Under the pieces are notes generated by a model. The model ran no database searches. It saw nothing but the letters and a program-made list of their open reading frames with translations, and was not told where the DNA came from. Positions 24,404 to 34,484 of a DNA stretch of 64,000 nucleotides are shown here, piece after piece; positions within the stretch are counted from its first letter, which is position 1; each line of letters starts with the position of its first letter. The position numbers and the translations under genes are program-made. The DNA comes from Fulvivirga ulvae (lineage in GTDB: Bacteria; Bacteroidota; Bacteroidia; Cytophagales; Cyclobacteriaceae): NCBI RefSeq assembly GCF_021389975.1, contig NZ_CP089981.1, positions 2,753,501 to 2,817,500 of the forward strand, written 5' to 3'.

Positions 24404-27400
24404 ATGTCAGATATAAAACAGACCTTTAAAACAACATGCTCTTATTGCGGGGTAGGGTGCGGTATTGAGATAACGCGTAACGGCAGAGACCGCTTAAAAT
24501 TAAGCGGGGATCAATACCACCCCGTAAATAAGGGTATGCTTTGTTCCAAAGGTATGAACCTGCATTATACAGCCATGGACCAATCCGACCGGCTGTTGTA
24601 TCCCCACATGAGGGGCAACAAAGGCTATCCGTTAGAGAAGACGGATTGGGATTCTGCTTTCCTGCGGGCTGCCAAAGTTTTCAAAACATTGATAGATCAG
24701 CACGGATCTGACGCCGTTGGCTTCTATATTTCAGGGCAATGCCTTACCGAGGAATACTATCTGGTGAATAAGCTGGTTAAAGGTTTCCTGGGTACCAATA
24801 ACATTGACACTAATTCCAGGCTCTGTATGAGTTCTGCCGTAGCCGGGTACAAACAGGCGCTTGGTGAAGATTCGGTGCCCATTGCATATGAGGATATTGA
24901 GCTTGCCGATTGTTTTTTAATTGCCGGGGCAAATCCGGCCTGGTGCCACCCTATACTTTTCAGAAGACTTGAAGCACATAAAACTAAAAACCCCGATACT
25001 AAAATCATTGTCGTTGATCCAAGGGTGACGGACACTTGTCAGTCTGCTGATCTGCATCTGCAGATCATGCCGGGCACTGATATGGTATTGTTCCATGCGA
25101 TTGGCAGATGTCTGGTTGCTAACGGCCACATTGATGAGAAATTCATACTCAATCATACTGATGGTTTTGACCTCTACAGAAAGGAGGTTATGAAAATGAC
25201 GCTAAAGGAGTCGGCTGCTATATGCCGGGTCTCTGTGGACGAAATCAAGCTTGCAGCCAATTATATTGGCAGGTCAAAAGGTTTTATTACAATGTGGGCC
25301 ATGGGTTTGAATCAGAGTACCCAGGGAGTAAATAAGAACCTGGCTTTGCTGAATCTGAATCTTATTACAGGGCACATCGGTAAGCCGGGTTCCGGTCCTT
25401 TCTCACTAACGGGTCAGCCTAATGCCATGGGGGGAAGGGAAGTAGGAGGTATGGCAAACCTACTCGCAGTTCATAAGGATCTGGCTAACCCAAAGCATCG
25501 CCAGGAAGTGGCCGACTTTTGGAAGGTAGATAAAATCAGAGAAGAGCCCGGGCTTACGGCAACTAAAATGTTCGAAGCTCTTCGTGATGGCAAGATGAAA
25601 GCGATCTGGATCATTTGTACTAACCCCTCGGTAAGTATGCCCAACGCAAAACTTGTAGATGAGGCACTCTCCAGGGCCAGTTTTGTAGTGGTACAGGATA
25701 TCTCTGAACGCAGCGATACGGTAAAATATGCCGACTTGCTCCTTCCGGCAGCTTCATGGTTAGAAAAGGAAGGTACTATGACCAATTCGGAAAGAAGGAT
25801 AAGTTATTTGGCCAAAGTTATTGAGCCACCTGGTGACGCTCTTCCGGATAGTGAGATTATTTTGCGCTTTGCACGAGCCATGGGATTCCATGGGTTTGAT
25901 TTTAAAAGTGCGGAAGAAATTTATTCTGAGTACTGTGAGCTTACCAGGGGTTCCAGCATAGATATCGCAGGCCTGAGCTACTCCAGGTTAAAAAAAGAAG
26001 GTACAATACAGTGGCCTGTATACCATCCGACACATATTGGTACACCCAGACTTTTTACTGATCATAAATTTTACACACCAAATCAGCGGGCTCAGATCAA
26101 GATCAATGCCCTGGGTATAGCCGCGGAACCCTTGTCGCCTGATTATCCCCTGATACTTACAACCGGCCGCATAAGGGATCAGTGGCATACCATGACTAAA
26201 ACGGGCAAGGTCAATAAACTGAGCAAACACCGGCCTAACCCCTTTCTGGAACTGCATCCGGACGATGCCGCCGTCAGGGGCATTGGTGACGGAGACCCGG
26301 TAATAATCCATAACCATCGTGGTGAGGTAAGGGTGAATGCAGTAATTACATCCAACATAAAACAAGGAGTAGTATTCCTGCCAATGCACTGGGGGAAACA
26401 GTTGGGCAGAGATTTTGGGAGAGCCAACAATTTGACAGATGATAGGATAGACCCGGTTTCAAAACAGCCAGGATTCAAATTTTCGGCTGTAGATGTTAAG
26501 CAATATAAAAAACCTGTGCAGAAGATAGTCATTGTTGGTGCGGGAGCCGCTGCTTATCGTTTTATCCATACTTATCGTCAACGAAACAAGGCCGATGAGT
26601 TACATGTATTCTCCCGTGAACCCTGGCCATTTTACAACCGTGTGCTTTTGCCAGAATATGTTAATGAAACCAAGGCCTGGGAAGATTTGCTGAAATGTGA
26701 ATATGGAGAGCTTGAAAAACTCAATGTTAACCTTCATTTGTCAAACTCTATTGCCAAAATAGATAGGGAAAGCAAAACAGTGACCGATCAGCATGGCAAA
26801 GTGCATGCATATGATTTGCTGATTCTGGCTACGGGTAGCCGTGCTTTTATTCCTCCTGATGCACCTATGTACCTGCCTGGAGTATTTACTATTCGCGACA
26901 GACAAAATGCGGATGATCTGAAAGCCCATCTGGGTAAGGAAGGACATGTATTGATGGTAGGTGGCGGATTGCTGGGTCTTGAAATAGCAGCAGCGCTTCG
27001 GGAAATGAATGTCAATATTACATTGGTACAGCTAGGCTCCAGGCTAATGGAGAGGCAGCTTGATCCTACTGCCAGTTCACTATTGCGGCAGTATGTTGAA
27101 GATATGGATATCACTGTTTATACCAATGATCAGGTAAAACAGATAGGTTTACTGAAAGACAGCAAGCGTCTGGAAATTAATTTGCAAAGCGGTAAATCCC
27201 TGAACTGTGATGCTGTGGTGTATGCCATAGGCACTAAGCCAAATATTGAGCTGGCCAAAGAGGCCAATTTGAATTGTGGTCGTGGTATTGTCGTTAACCA
27301 TTATCTCCAAACCAGCGACAGCAGCATTTTTGCCCTGGGTGAAATTGCAGAATTTGAACAAAGACTGAATGGCATAACTGCCGCTGCAGAAGAGCAGGCA

Positions 27401-27919
27401 GATATTTGTGCCAGGTATATCTCCGGAGACCTGTCAGCCTTTTATAAAGGGTCGGTTTCTATGAATATCCTGAAGTTTTCTCATCTTGACCTTTGTTCTA
27501 TAGGTATCCCTGAAGTGCCTACCCATGCCAAAGACTATGACGAGATTATATTTCTGGACAGGTCGCAGATGTACTACAAAAAATGCATTGTAAAAGGTGA
27601 CAAACTAGTAGGGGCAATACTTATGGGCGATAAACTTGAGTTTGCAGAGTTTAAGGAACTAATAGACAGCGGTACTGAACTTTCTGAAAAGCGAATGCAG
27701 CTTTTAAGGTCTAACAAACAACCTGAACCGGTATCTGGGAAATTGGTTTGCTCCTGCAATAATGTGGGCAAAGGAAATATTGAACAGGCTATCGCAGAAG
27801 GCTGCCAGTCACTAAATGAAGTCTGTCAAAAAACCGGAGCAGGTCTGGGGTGCGGAAGTTGCAAACCTGAAGTTCAGCGAATCCTTGAAAGCACCCTTGT
27901 AAAGTCAGAAGTTGAGTGA
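24404..27919 (+). CDS. Assimilatory nitrate reductase fused to NirB-like FAD/NAD diaphorase
   Basis: The 1171-residue protein combines two modules. Residues 1-about 700 are a molybdopterin (bis-MGD) nitrate reductase of the NasA/NapA class with an N-terminal [4Fe-4S] motif CSYCGVGCG and a fourth Cys in MLCSKG, then LTGQPNAMGGREVGG and the molydop-binding domain (HWGKQLGRDFGRANNLT). From about 706 a pyridine-nucleotide disulfide oxidoreductase begins (KIVIVGAGAAAYRF, then VGGGLLGLEIAAAL). It ends in a BFD [2Fe-2S] domain near 1116 (CSCNNVGKG, GCGSCKPEV). It can therefore draw electrons straight from NAD(P)H. Predicted cytosolic, with no Tat signal. Confidence 0.93.
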   Translation: MSDIKQTFKTTCSYCGVGCGIEITRNGRDRLKLSGDQYHPVNKGMLCSKGMNLHYTAMDQSDRLLYPHMRGNKGYPLEKTDWDSAFLRAAKVFKTLIDQHGSDAVGFYISGQCLTEEYYLVNKLVKGFLGTNNIDTNSRLCMSSAVAGYKQALGEDSVPIAYEDIELADCFLIAGANPAWCHPILFRRLEAHKTKNPDTKIIVVDPRVTDTCQSADLHLQIMPGTDMVLFHAIGRCLVANGHIDEKFILNHTDGFDLYRKEVMKMTLKESAAICRVSVDEIKLAANYIGRSKGFITMWAMGLNQSTQGVNKNLALLNLNLITGHIGKPGSGPFSLTGQPNAMGGREVGGMANLLAVHKDLANPKHRQEVADFWKVDKIREEPGLTATKMFEALRDGKMKAIWIICTNPSVSMPNAKLVDEALSRASFVVVQDISERSDTVKYADLLLPAASWLEKEGTMTNSERRISYLAKVIEPPGDALPDSEIILRFARAMGFHGFDFKSAEEIYSEYCELTRGSSIDIAGLSYSRLKKEGTIQWPVYHPTHIGTPRLFTDHKFYTPNQRAQIKINALGIAAEPLSPDYPLILTTGRIRDQWHTMTKTGKVNKLSKHRPNPFLELHPDDAAVRGIGDGDPVIIHNHRGEVRVNAVITSNIKQGVVFLPMHWGKQLGRDFGRANNLTDDRIDPVSKQPGFKFSAVDVKQYKKPVQKIVIVGAGAAAYRFIHTYRQRNKADELHVFSREPWPFYNRVLLPEYVNETKAWEDLLKCEYGELEKLNVNLHLSNSIAKIDRESKTVTDQHGKVHAYDLLILATGSRAFIPPDAPMYLPGVFTIRDRQNADDLKAHLGKEGHVLMVGGGLLGLEIAAALREMNVNITLVQLGSRLMERQLDPTASSLLRQYVEDMDITVYTNDQVKQIGLLKDSKRLEINLQSGKSLNCDAVVYAIGTKPNIELAKEANLNCGRGIVVNHYLQTSDSSIFALGEIAEFEQRLNGITAAAEEQADICARYISGDLSAFYKGSVSMNILKFSHLDLCSIGIPEVPTHAKDYDEIIFLDRSQMYYKKCIVKGDKLVGAILMGDKLEFAEFKELIDSGTELSEKRMQLLRSNKQPEPVSGKLVCSCNNVGKGNIEQAIAEGCQSLNEVCQKTGAGLGCGSCKPEVQRILESTLVKSEVE

Positions 27920-27989
27920 ATTTAAAGTATACACAAAAACATTACTTTTACATACTATAAAACAGAGCATTAAAAATTACTAATTAAAT

Positions 27990-29417
27990 ATGAAGCTTCG
28001 GGAATTGGTACGGGTATTTGTAAAAGGAGGGATAATCTCACCCGGAGATTTATTAAAGATTACAGGGTTAGCCCAGTCTTTGGGTGCTTCATTTATACAC
28101 TTCGGATCACGACAGGATATTCTTTTTTCTGTTAAGGAACCAAGCCGTGAGTTGCTCGATAAGGCATTTGAAAGCATCCATACACCTTATGAAATTGATA
28201 CTTTCAGGTACCAAAACATAGCCAGTTCATTTGTAGCACTTGATCTGCTACCGAGTAAAAAGTGGCTGGCTTCACATATTTATCATTATGTACTCGACAG
28301 CTTTAACTATCTTCCTCAATTAAGGATAAACATTGTTGACCCATCCCAGAGTCTGGTGCCTCTTTTTACTGGTCAAATTAACTTTCTTGCATCTAATCAA
28401 GAGAATTTCTGGTACTTGTATTTGAGATTTTCCGAAATACAGTCAAAACCCTGGCAGTTTCCTTTATTGGTCTACAGCGAAGATATTGCAAAACTTTCCC
28501 TGAAGCTGGAGGAAATGGAAATAGTGAAAAACAATTTTAGTTATCAGCAGGTATATGATGAGGTAATGGGTAACCTGAGTATAAATACGCAGCCTGTTAC
28601 GGATAACCTTGTGCTTCCGGATACTAACTTTCCCTATTATGAAGGGATGAACAGGATGCCGGATGACAAATACTGGCTCGGGCTATACTGGAGAAACAAC
28701 AAATTTGATATCCATATCCTAAAGGCCATTTGCGAGCGTTGCCTGACAACGGGTGTAGGAAAATTAAGTCTGACTCCATGGAAATCCTTTGTGATCAAAG
28801 GGATTTTTGAGAAATATAAAATAGGTTGGGAAAAGCTAATGGGTAAATTTGGCATGAACCTGCGGCATTCTGCATTGGAGCTGAACTGGCATCTTCCAGC
28901 CCTTGACCAGGACGCTCTGGAATTAAAAAACCACCTGGTACGTACTCTTGATCAACAAGATATCAGTACCTATGGATTAACCTTTACTATTAAAACTACC
29001 GATGATATTACACTCTTTACCTCCATTGTCATAGAACAGGACCTTCAAAATGAAGATATGTTTAACATATTATATTCGAAGAATTTCGACCCTAATTCTA
29101 TGGAGTATAATTACTATGCAAAGGGCGTGGTCAAGGATGTGATTGCTCCATTGCTGATAGAGCTGAGCCACCTTTATTACGAAAGTCTTGAAGAAAATGT
29201 GGCAATTAAACCCTCATCTTCTATAAATAAGGAAAAAGAAAAACACGCAAACGTTTACCAATGCAGAAACTGTATGACCCTTTATAATGAGGAGTATGGA
29301 GATGAAACAAGGGGTATAGTAGCAGGCACACCGTTTGATGAGCTTCCTGATGATTATAAATGTTCGCTTTGCGGTGGTGGTAAAGCGCTTTATGAAAAAC
29401 ATCCGTTACCGGCTTAA
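27990..29417 (+). CDS. Rubredoxin-domain protein with sulfite/nitrite-reductase-like half domains
   Basis: The 475-residue product ends in a canonical rubredoxin (residues about 424-465) with Cys pairs YQCRNCMTLY and YKCSLCGGGK. The first 400 residues resemble the ferredoxin-like half domains of siroheme nitrite/sulfite reductases (GGIISPGDLLKITGLAQSLG; SKPWQFPLLVY; GKLSLTPWKSFVIKG). They lack the four cluster/siroheme cysteines, so they are unlikely to reduce nitrite. It follows the nitrate reductase by 70 bases on the same strand and overlaps the convergent oxoprolinase by 4 bases. An electron-transfer or assembly role for the reductases is an inference. Confidence 0.8.
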   Translation: MKLRELVRVFVKGGIISPGDLLKITGLAQSLGASFIHFGSRQDILFSVKEPSRELLDKAFESIHTPYEIDTFRYQNIASSFVALDLLPSKKWLASHIYHYVLDSFNYLPQLRINIVDPSQSLVPLFTGQINFLASNQENFWYLYLRFSEIQSKPWQFPLLVYSEDIAKLSLKLEEMEIVKNNFSYQQVYDEVMGNLSINTQPVTDNLVLPDTNFPYYEGMNRMPDDKYWLGLYWRNNKFDIHILKAICERCLTTGVGKLSLTPWKSFVIKGIFEKYKIGWEKLMGKFGMNLRHSALELNWHLPALDQDALELKNHLVRTLDQQDISTYGLTFTIKTTDDITLFTSIVIEQDLQNEDMFNILYSKNFDPNSMEYNYYAKGVVKDVIAPLLIELSHLYYESLEENVAIKPSSSINKEKEKHANVYQCRNCMTLYNEEYGDETRGIVAGTPFDELPDDYKCSLCGGGKALYEKHPLPA

Positions 29418-32400
29418 AATTTTCCGTAACCACCTCCTCCGGGCGTTTCAACTACGAGTTTATCGCCCGTATGTAGTTTTCTGCTATCAATGCCATTGAG
29501 CATTTCCACCTTACCCTTATTGGTTATTATATATTGCTTACCACACTTGCCATCTTCACCACCTTCAAGGCCGTACGGGCTTTGTACTCTATGCTGTGAA
29601 AGAATTGTCATTTCCAATGGTTTGAGAAAGGTTATTTCCCGGATAATGCCATTACCCCCAAGCCAATGCCCCTTGCCACCGGAGTTTTCCCTGATCTCAA
29701 ATTTATCCAGCCTTACCGGATAGCGCCATTCCATAATTTCAGGGTCAGTTATGCGAGTGTTGGTCATATGCTGGTGTACGGCATCCTGCCCATGAAAGCC
29801 ATTTCCTGCACCGGTGCCACCACATATGGTTTCGTAGTAACCAAAGCTATCATCGCCAAACAGGAGGTTGTTCATAGTACCCTGACTACAGGCAGATAAT
29901 TTGAGTGCCTTTAGCAGGGTGTCCGTGAGCCGTTGACTGACCTCAGTATTGCCACCAACCACAGCAGGTGGCAAAGAGAGGTGCTCAAAGTTGGGGCTAA
30001 GCATGCATGTGGGGATCTTCATTTCGACTTTTTGAAGAAGGCCTTCATTTAAAGGCAGGTCTTCATTCATAAGCAGGCGCAGCACATAAAGCACCACACT
30101 GCTAACTATGGCTTCGGTTGCGTTGAGATTTTTAGGATGCACTTCACTCGTGCCAGTGAAATCAAAGATTATTTTATCCTCGTTGATATTAATGGAAACC
30201 TGGAGACGACTTCCATCATCCAGAGTTTCTGCAGCGGTAAAAGTTTGACCGAACAATGGTTCTACATTTTGTAGCAGCTTGCTGCTCACATAGCTTTTTA
30301 GCATATGCATATGCTCCTTGACGGCATATGCTGAATAGGCGGAGCATAGGTTTTTTAAACCAGTTATTCCAGCCTGAAGCGCAGCTACACCACCTTTAAG
30401 ATCAGCAATGTTTTCATCAACTGCACGCGACGGATAAGGAGCCTGAGTAAGCAGATCTTTAATGTCATCCCAGTAAAAGCTTCCCTTTTTTGCCAGGTAC
30501 ATAGGTTCAATTATCACCCCCTCCTGATCCAGTTGAGTAGCATCTGTGGGCATAGAGCCAGGCGTTTTGCCTCCTATTTCGGCATGATGCGCTCTGTTGG
30601 CTACATAGCCCGCAAGCTCTCCATTTTCGAACACACCACTGATGAGTGTAATATCAGGCAAGTGAGAACCTCCATAAGCAGGATGATTTGTGATAACAAC
30701 ATCACCCTCTTCAATTGCCATACTCTCTTTTACCTTCCGCACGCAAATACCCATGCTGCCCAGATGCACGGGAATATGAGGAGCATTTACAATTAGCTCG
30801 CCATTGGCATCCAGCAATGCACAGGAGAAATCGAGCCTTTCCTTAACATTAACAGAAAATGAAGTTCTTTCCAACAAAGCCCCCATCTCTTCTACTATGC
30901 CGATAAATCTGTTTTTGAAAAGCTCAATACTTGCGGCTTCAGGAGTTGAAATTTCTTTTTGATCAGAGCTGCCGGAAGTTCTTTTCATGATCGCATGGTT
31001 GTTTTTATCTAATAAAAAATGCCAGTTGGCTTCGATAAAAACGGTACAATTCTGACTGACCACAATAGCTGGTCCCTGGATGGTGGCCCCTGGTTTCAAC
31101 TCTTCCCATACATGGGTTTGTGCTTCTTGCCAGCCAATATTTGTCAGGCATTGTTGTTTTCCGCTAGCCTTAGGAGTGTATTTGGTAATACTTCTGTCAG
31201 TCACATCTTCCTTTGCCTTTTTGGATGAAGCTATGAGTTTAATGGATTCCACTTCCACTGATTGTCCCTCGATCCAGTGTCCATAAATTTTTTTGTAGGA
31301 ATTTTTAAAAGCCTGATAATAATCGCATCCGGCTTCTACCTCTATTTCAACAGTATTTTCCTGCCCGCGATAGCGCAGATAAGCCAACTTTTTCTTCACA
31401 TGTATATTTTTGGCCTCCACATCTTGTTTTTCCAGTTTGGTAAAAGCATGTTGTTGTAACTCTTTCCATCTTTTATCCATAGCGGGCAATGCAGCATTTA
31501 AACCGGTCAATAATTGCTTTTCGGCAAAAGCTTCAATATCTGCCTGGCTAATGCCATATGCGCTAAGCAGCCCTGCATCATAAGGAATGAGGATAGATTG
31601 GATGTTCAAAAGCTCTGCAAGGGCACAGGAGTGCTGTCCGCCAGCTCCGCCGTAGGTTACCAGTGTATAGTTTTTAGGTTCATAACCCTTCCTTACGGAC
31701 ACCTTTTTAATGGCTTCTGCCATTTTTTCGTTGGCTATCGTCAGAAATGAGTTTAGAAGTTCAGCTTCGTCAGGTTCAGCTCCTTGTGCACGCAGTTCAT
31801 CAATAACATTTTTTAAAGCACGTTCAGCATGTTTTTTATTCAGAGGAATACTGAAGTTACCCTCTACTAACCGCCCACTGAGTAGGTTAAGATCAGTTAT
31901 GGTTAAAGGGCCTCCTGCACCATAACAGGCAGGACCTGGCATAGCTCCGGCACTTTCAGGCCCGACGGTAAGCACCCCCTTGGTAAATGAGCAGACTGAC
32001 CCACCTCCCGCCGCTATGGTTTCTATAGAAAGGCATGGGCTCAGAATATGGGCATCCCCTACCTTGGTTTCATATTGATAATCATAACCATTGTTGTATA
32101 CCGCTACATCTGTACTCGTGCCCCCCATATCAAAAGTGAGTACTTCATGAAAGCCTGATTTTTCTGCTACTGTTTTGGCACCAACAATGCCACCCGCAGG
32201 ACCACTTAAAAGACTATCTTTTGGAGTGAAAACGTCAGCATTTACCACGGCTCCGGCACTGGTCATTACATGTAGCTTACCTTTGCGAATGTGCTTTTCA
32301 ATACCCCGGATATAATTACTAATGATAGGTAACAAATAAGCGTTAGCTATTGTGGTTTCCGCTCTCGGCAAAATTTTGATATTGCCCGATAGCGAAGAAG

Positions 32401-33160
32401 AGCAACTAACATATTTGAAACCAATATCCAATAATAACCTTTCAAGCTGCTGTTCATGGCAAGGATTTTTGTAGCTGTTCATCAATGCTATGGCAACAGA
32501 CATATTTTCTGGTACGGCTGATAACTTCTGTTTCAGGTTATATTCATCGGTTTCCTGCAGTATGTTACCGTCTCTGTCTATTCTTTCGTTGACCTCTATA
32601 ACATTTTTATACAAAGGCCTGGGTTTTACAATATTTAAAGCAAAAAGCTCCGGCCGTTGTTGATTTCCTATACGGATAAGATCTTTAAAGCCCCTGGTGG
32701 TAATAAATAGTACATCAGTCCCTTTTCTTTCAAGCAGGGCATTGGTTCCTCTTGTAGAGCCAAGTCTCATGCTCAAGGCGGGTAAGGGCTTTTTCAATGG
32801 AGTTGAGGTAAGAAGACGTGCAGCAAGTACTGGAACTTCTTCGTTTGAAGAAATCTGGAATTTAGCTGTCCGTTCCATTTTTACGGGAGACTGTAATTTT
32901 ATAATGCTCTCATTAAAGTCGATACTTTGGATAGTTGACCGTTCTTTGCTTTCGAGAATTTCAAATTCAAAACCCTCAAAAATATCCTCCCGAATGTGCC
33001 AGTTAAAGTTGGCTTTAAGTATGTTGGGCGCCACTTGTTGGGTTATCAAACCTCTTAAATTGCTGCTGCTGAGAATTTTTAGCCTCTTAAGCTGCCCCTC
33101 CGGGGAAAGCCCCAGGCAATCAGTGAATGTCCCTCCGGTGTCTATAGAAATTTGCCACAT
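29414..33160 (-). CDS. Fused hydantoinase/oxoprolinase (HyuA-HyuB, 5-oxoprolinase-like)
   Basis: The 1248-residue protein joins both subunits of the ATP-dependent 5-oxoprolinase/hydantoinase family. The HyuA half has the ASKHA nucleotide fold (IDTGGTFTDCLG at the N-terminus, LGSTRGTNALLER, LTFDMGGTSTDVAVY, YGGAGGQHSCALAE). The HyuB half starts near residue 725 (NRFIGIVEEMGALLERTSFS, then HLGSMG, ITNHPAYGGSHLPD) and ends with VETPGGGGYG. The fused layout is like eukaryotic OPLAH. Predicted substrate is 5-oxoproline, unproven. No transporter or partner genes adjoin it. It is cytosolic. Confidence 0.92.
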   Translation of the reverse strand: MWQISIDTGGTFTDCLGLSPEGQLKRLKILSSSNLRGLITQQVAPNILKANFNWHIREDIFEGFEFEILESKERSTIQSIDFNESIIKLQSPVKMERTAKFQISSNEEVPVLAARLLTSTPLKKPLPALSMRLGSTRGTNALLERKGTDVLFITTRGFKDLIRIGNQQRPELFALNIVKPRPLYKNVIEVNERIDRDGNILQETDEYNLKQKLSAVPENMSVAIALMNSYKNPCHEQQLERLLLDIGFKYVSCSSSLSGNIKILPRAETTIANAYLLPIISNYIRGIEKHIRKGKLHVMTSAGAVVNADVFTPKDSLLSGPAGGIVGAKTVAEKSGFHEVLTFDMGGTSTDVAVYNNGYDYQYETKVGDAHILSPCLSIETIAAGGGSVCSFTKGVLTVGPESAGAMPGPACYGAGGPLTITDLNLLSGRLVEGNFSIPLNKKHAERALKNVIDELRAQGAEPDEAELLNSFLTIANEKMAEAIKKVSVRKGYEPKNYTLVTYGGAGGQHSCALAELLNIQSILIPYDAGLLSAYGISQADIEAFAEKQLLTGLNAALPAMDKRWKELQQHAFTKLEKQDVEAKNIHVKKKLAYLRYRGQENTVEIEVEAGCDYYQAFKNSYKKIYGHWIEGQSVEVESIKLIASSKKAKEDVTDRSITKYTPKASGKQQCLTNIGWQEAQTHVWEELKPGATIQGPAIVVSQNCTVFIEANWHFLLDKNNHAIMKRTSGSSDQKEISTPEAASIELFKNRFIGIVEEMGALLERTSFSVNVKERLDFSCALLDANGELIVNAPHIPVHLGSMGICVRKVKESMAIEEGDVVITNHPAYGGSHLPDITLISGVFENGELAGYVANRAHHAEIGGKTPGSMPTDATQLDQEGVIIEPMYLAKKGSFYWDDIKDLLTQAPYPSRAVDENIADLKGGVAALQAGITGLKNLCSAYSAYAVKEHMHMLKSYVSSKLLQNVEPLFGQTFTAAETLDDGSRLQVSININEDKIIFDFTGTSEVHPKNLNATEAIVSSVVLYVLRLLMNEDLPLNEGLLQKVEMKIPTCMLSPNFEHLSLPPAVVGGNTEVSQRLTDTLLKALKLSACSQGTMNNLLFGDDSFGYYETICGGTGAGNGFHGQDAVHQHMTNTRITDPEIMEWRYPVRLDKFEIRENSGGKGHWLGGNGIIREITFLKPLEMTILSQHRVQSPYGLEGGEDGKCGKQYIITNKGKVEMLNGIDSRKLHTGDKLVVETPGGGGYGKF

Positions 33161-33252
33161 AGCTGTCGACTTTGATAGAAAGATAACAAGGGCTGAACAA
33201 AATATCCTTCTTATAATTATTAATTTAGAACGACAGCAAATAGTTAAGAAAA

Positions 33253-33867
33253 ATGCGATTGATTATAAAGTTATTTCCATGGTTGGTTATTATCCTTCTG
33301 GGTGCATGGGTGTATATCACCTATAAGTCAGATCAGAAAATAGAGACTATTATCAACCGGAGTGCCATACTCCAGGAGGTGGAAGCTCTGGGAAAGCTGG
33401 AGTTGGTAAAGTATAATTTCAAGGAAATAACTGAAGTGACCGAGGTTAGCAAAGAATATTTTCGATTGTTTAAGTTGGGGCCGGATTCGAAAATAGCACT
33501 GATCAGCGAAGGCCATGCCGTAGGGTGCATTGATCTTACAAAAATAAAGGAGAGTGACTTGGTGCTGGAGGATGATACACTGTACATCAACCTGCCGTCT
33601 CCGGAAATTTGCTATTACAAGCTGGACATGGAGAATACCCGTATTTACTCTCTGCAGACTAATCCTATGAAGAATGAAAAGGAATTCATTCAAAAAGCAT
33701 ATAAGCATGCTGAGAGGGAAATTAAAGCTTCAGCGCTAAATTCCGGAATACTGGAGCAAACCCGTGAAAATGCAGAAATTATTTTGAAGCCCTTGTTGGA
33801 GCAGGTCAGTGGACATAAAGTTGTGCTTATTACCCGGGTGGAGGAGGTTAAAATTAACTTAGAATAA
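33253..33867 (+). CDS. DUF4230 domain protein
   Basis: The 204-residue product has one N-terminal membrane anchor (residues about 4-22), a basic start, and then the DUF4230 pattern. This includes LGKLELVKYNFKEITEV, LISEGHAVGCIDLTKI, TLYINLPSPEICYYKLD and a C-terminal amphipathic helix with LLEQVSGHKVVLI. The role is unknown. It is divergent from the oxoprolinase gene and overlaps the convergent LysE-type gene by 9 bases at its 3' end. Confidence 0.85.
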   Translation: MRLIIKLFPWLVIILLGAWVYITYKSDQKIETIINRSAILQEVEALGKLELVKYNFKEITEVTEVSKEYFRLFKLGPDSKIALISEGHAVGCIDLTKIKESDLVLEDDTLYINLPSPEICYYKLDMENTRIYSLQTNPMKNEKEFIQKAYKHAEREIKASALNSGILEQTRENAEIILKPLLEQVSGHKVVLITRVEEVKINLE

Positions 33868-34473
33868 CCCGAAGTGCTGGAGAAGAGCATACGAGCCCAG
33901 TAGCAGGAAAACGATACCGGGTATTATTTTAATGAGTTCGTTTTCTGCAATCAGGGGCCGTAGCCTTTTGGCCAATAAAGCCAGCAAGGCCAGAAGAAAG
34001 AAGGTGCCAACGGAAATTCCCGATACATAAATAAATACCTGATCTACAGACTCAAGTTTGATCCATCCCTGATGGTTGAGATATGCCGTGATACCAACCC
34101 AGAAAGGAATGGCCAGCGGGTTTAATAAGCTGATAACAACTCCCTTTCTGAATCCGCTGTTACGAATTGCTTCCATTATTTTAGAGGGTGATTTTTTACG
34201 GGGCCATAAATTAATAACTCCTAAAATGATCATGACTGATGCAGCAATAAGTTTGAAGTTATCAATGATCACGGGCGACGAGGTGATCCACCCTTCAAAT
34301 TGCACCGCGATAAATGCGTATGGAAACTCAATAAGGGCAGCTGCAAGGGCAAACCGAAATGCTGCACTGAGTTTACCATCCAGAGAAAGTTGTATTACAC
34401 TCAGATTGATAGACCCCGGGGGGATAGAACCTAAGAAACTGAAAATGAATGCTATTAGAAAAATTAGTGTCAA
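33859..34473 (-). CDS. LysE family transporter
   Basis: The 204-residue product has six hydrophobic helices and the LysE/RhtB amino-acid exporter signature in TM1 (FLGSIPPGSINLSVIQLSL). It also has a central NPLAIPFWVGITAYL typical of the family. The best start is a TTG 11 bases after the stop of the upstream ATP-grasp gene, and no in-frame ATG is nearby. The tight linkage to an ATP-grasp ligase suggests export of that enzyme's product (inference). Confidence 0.88.
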   Translation of the reverse strand: MTLIFLIAFIFSFLGSIPPGSINLSVIQLSLDGKLSAAFRFALAAALIEFPYAFIAVQFEGWITSSPVIIDNFKLIAASVMIILGVINLWPRKKSPSKIMEAIRNSGFRKGVVISLLNPLAIPFWVGITAYLNHQGWIKLESVDQVFIYVSGISVGTFFLLALLALLAKRLRPLIAENELIKIIPGIVFLLLGSYALLQHFGLF

Positions 34474-34484
34474 TAAAAATGCAT

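Noticed and set aside
24757..27771. Several antisense open frames inside the nitrate reductase gene
   Set aside because: They are shadows of a strongly coding, domain-complete gene on the opposite strand, with no recognisable protein features.
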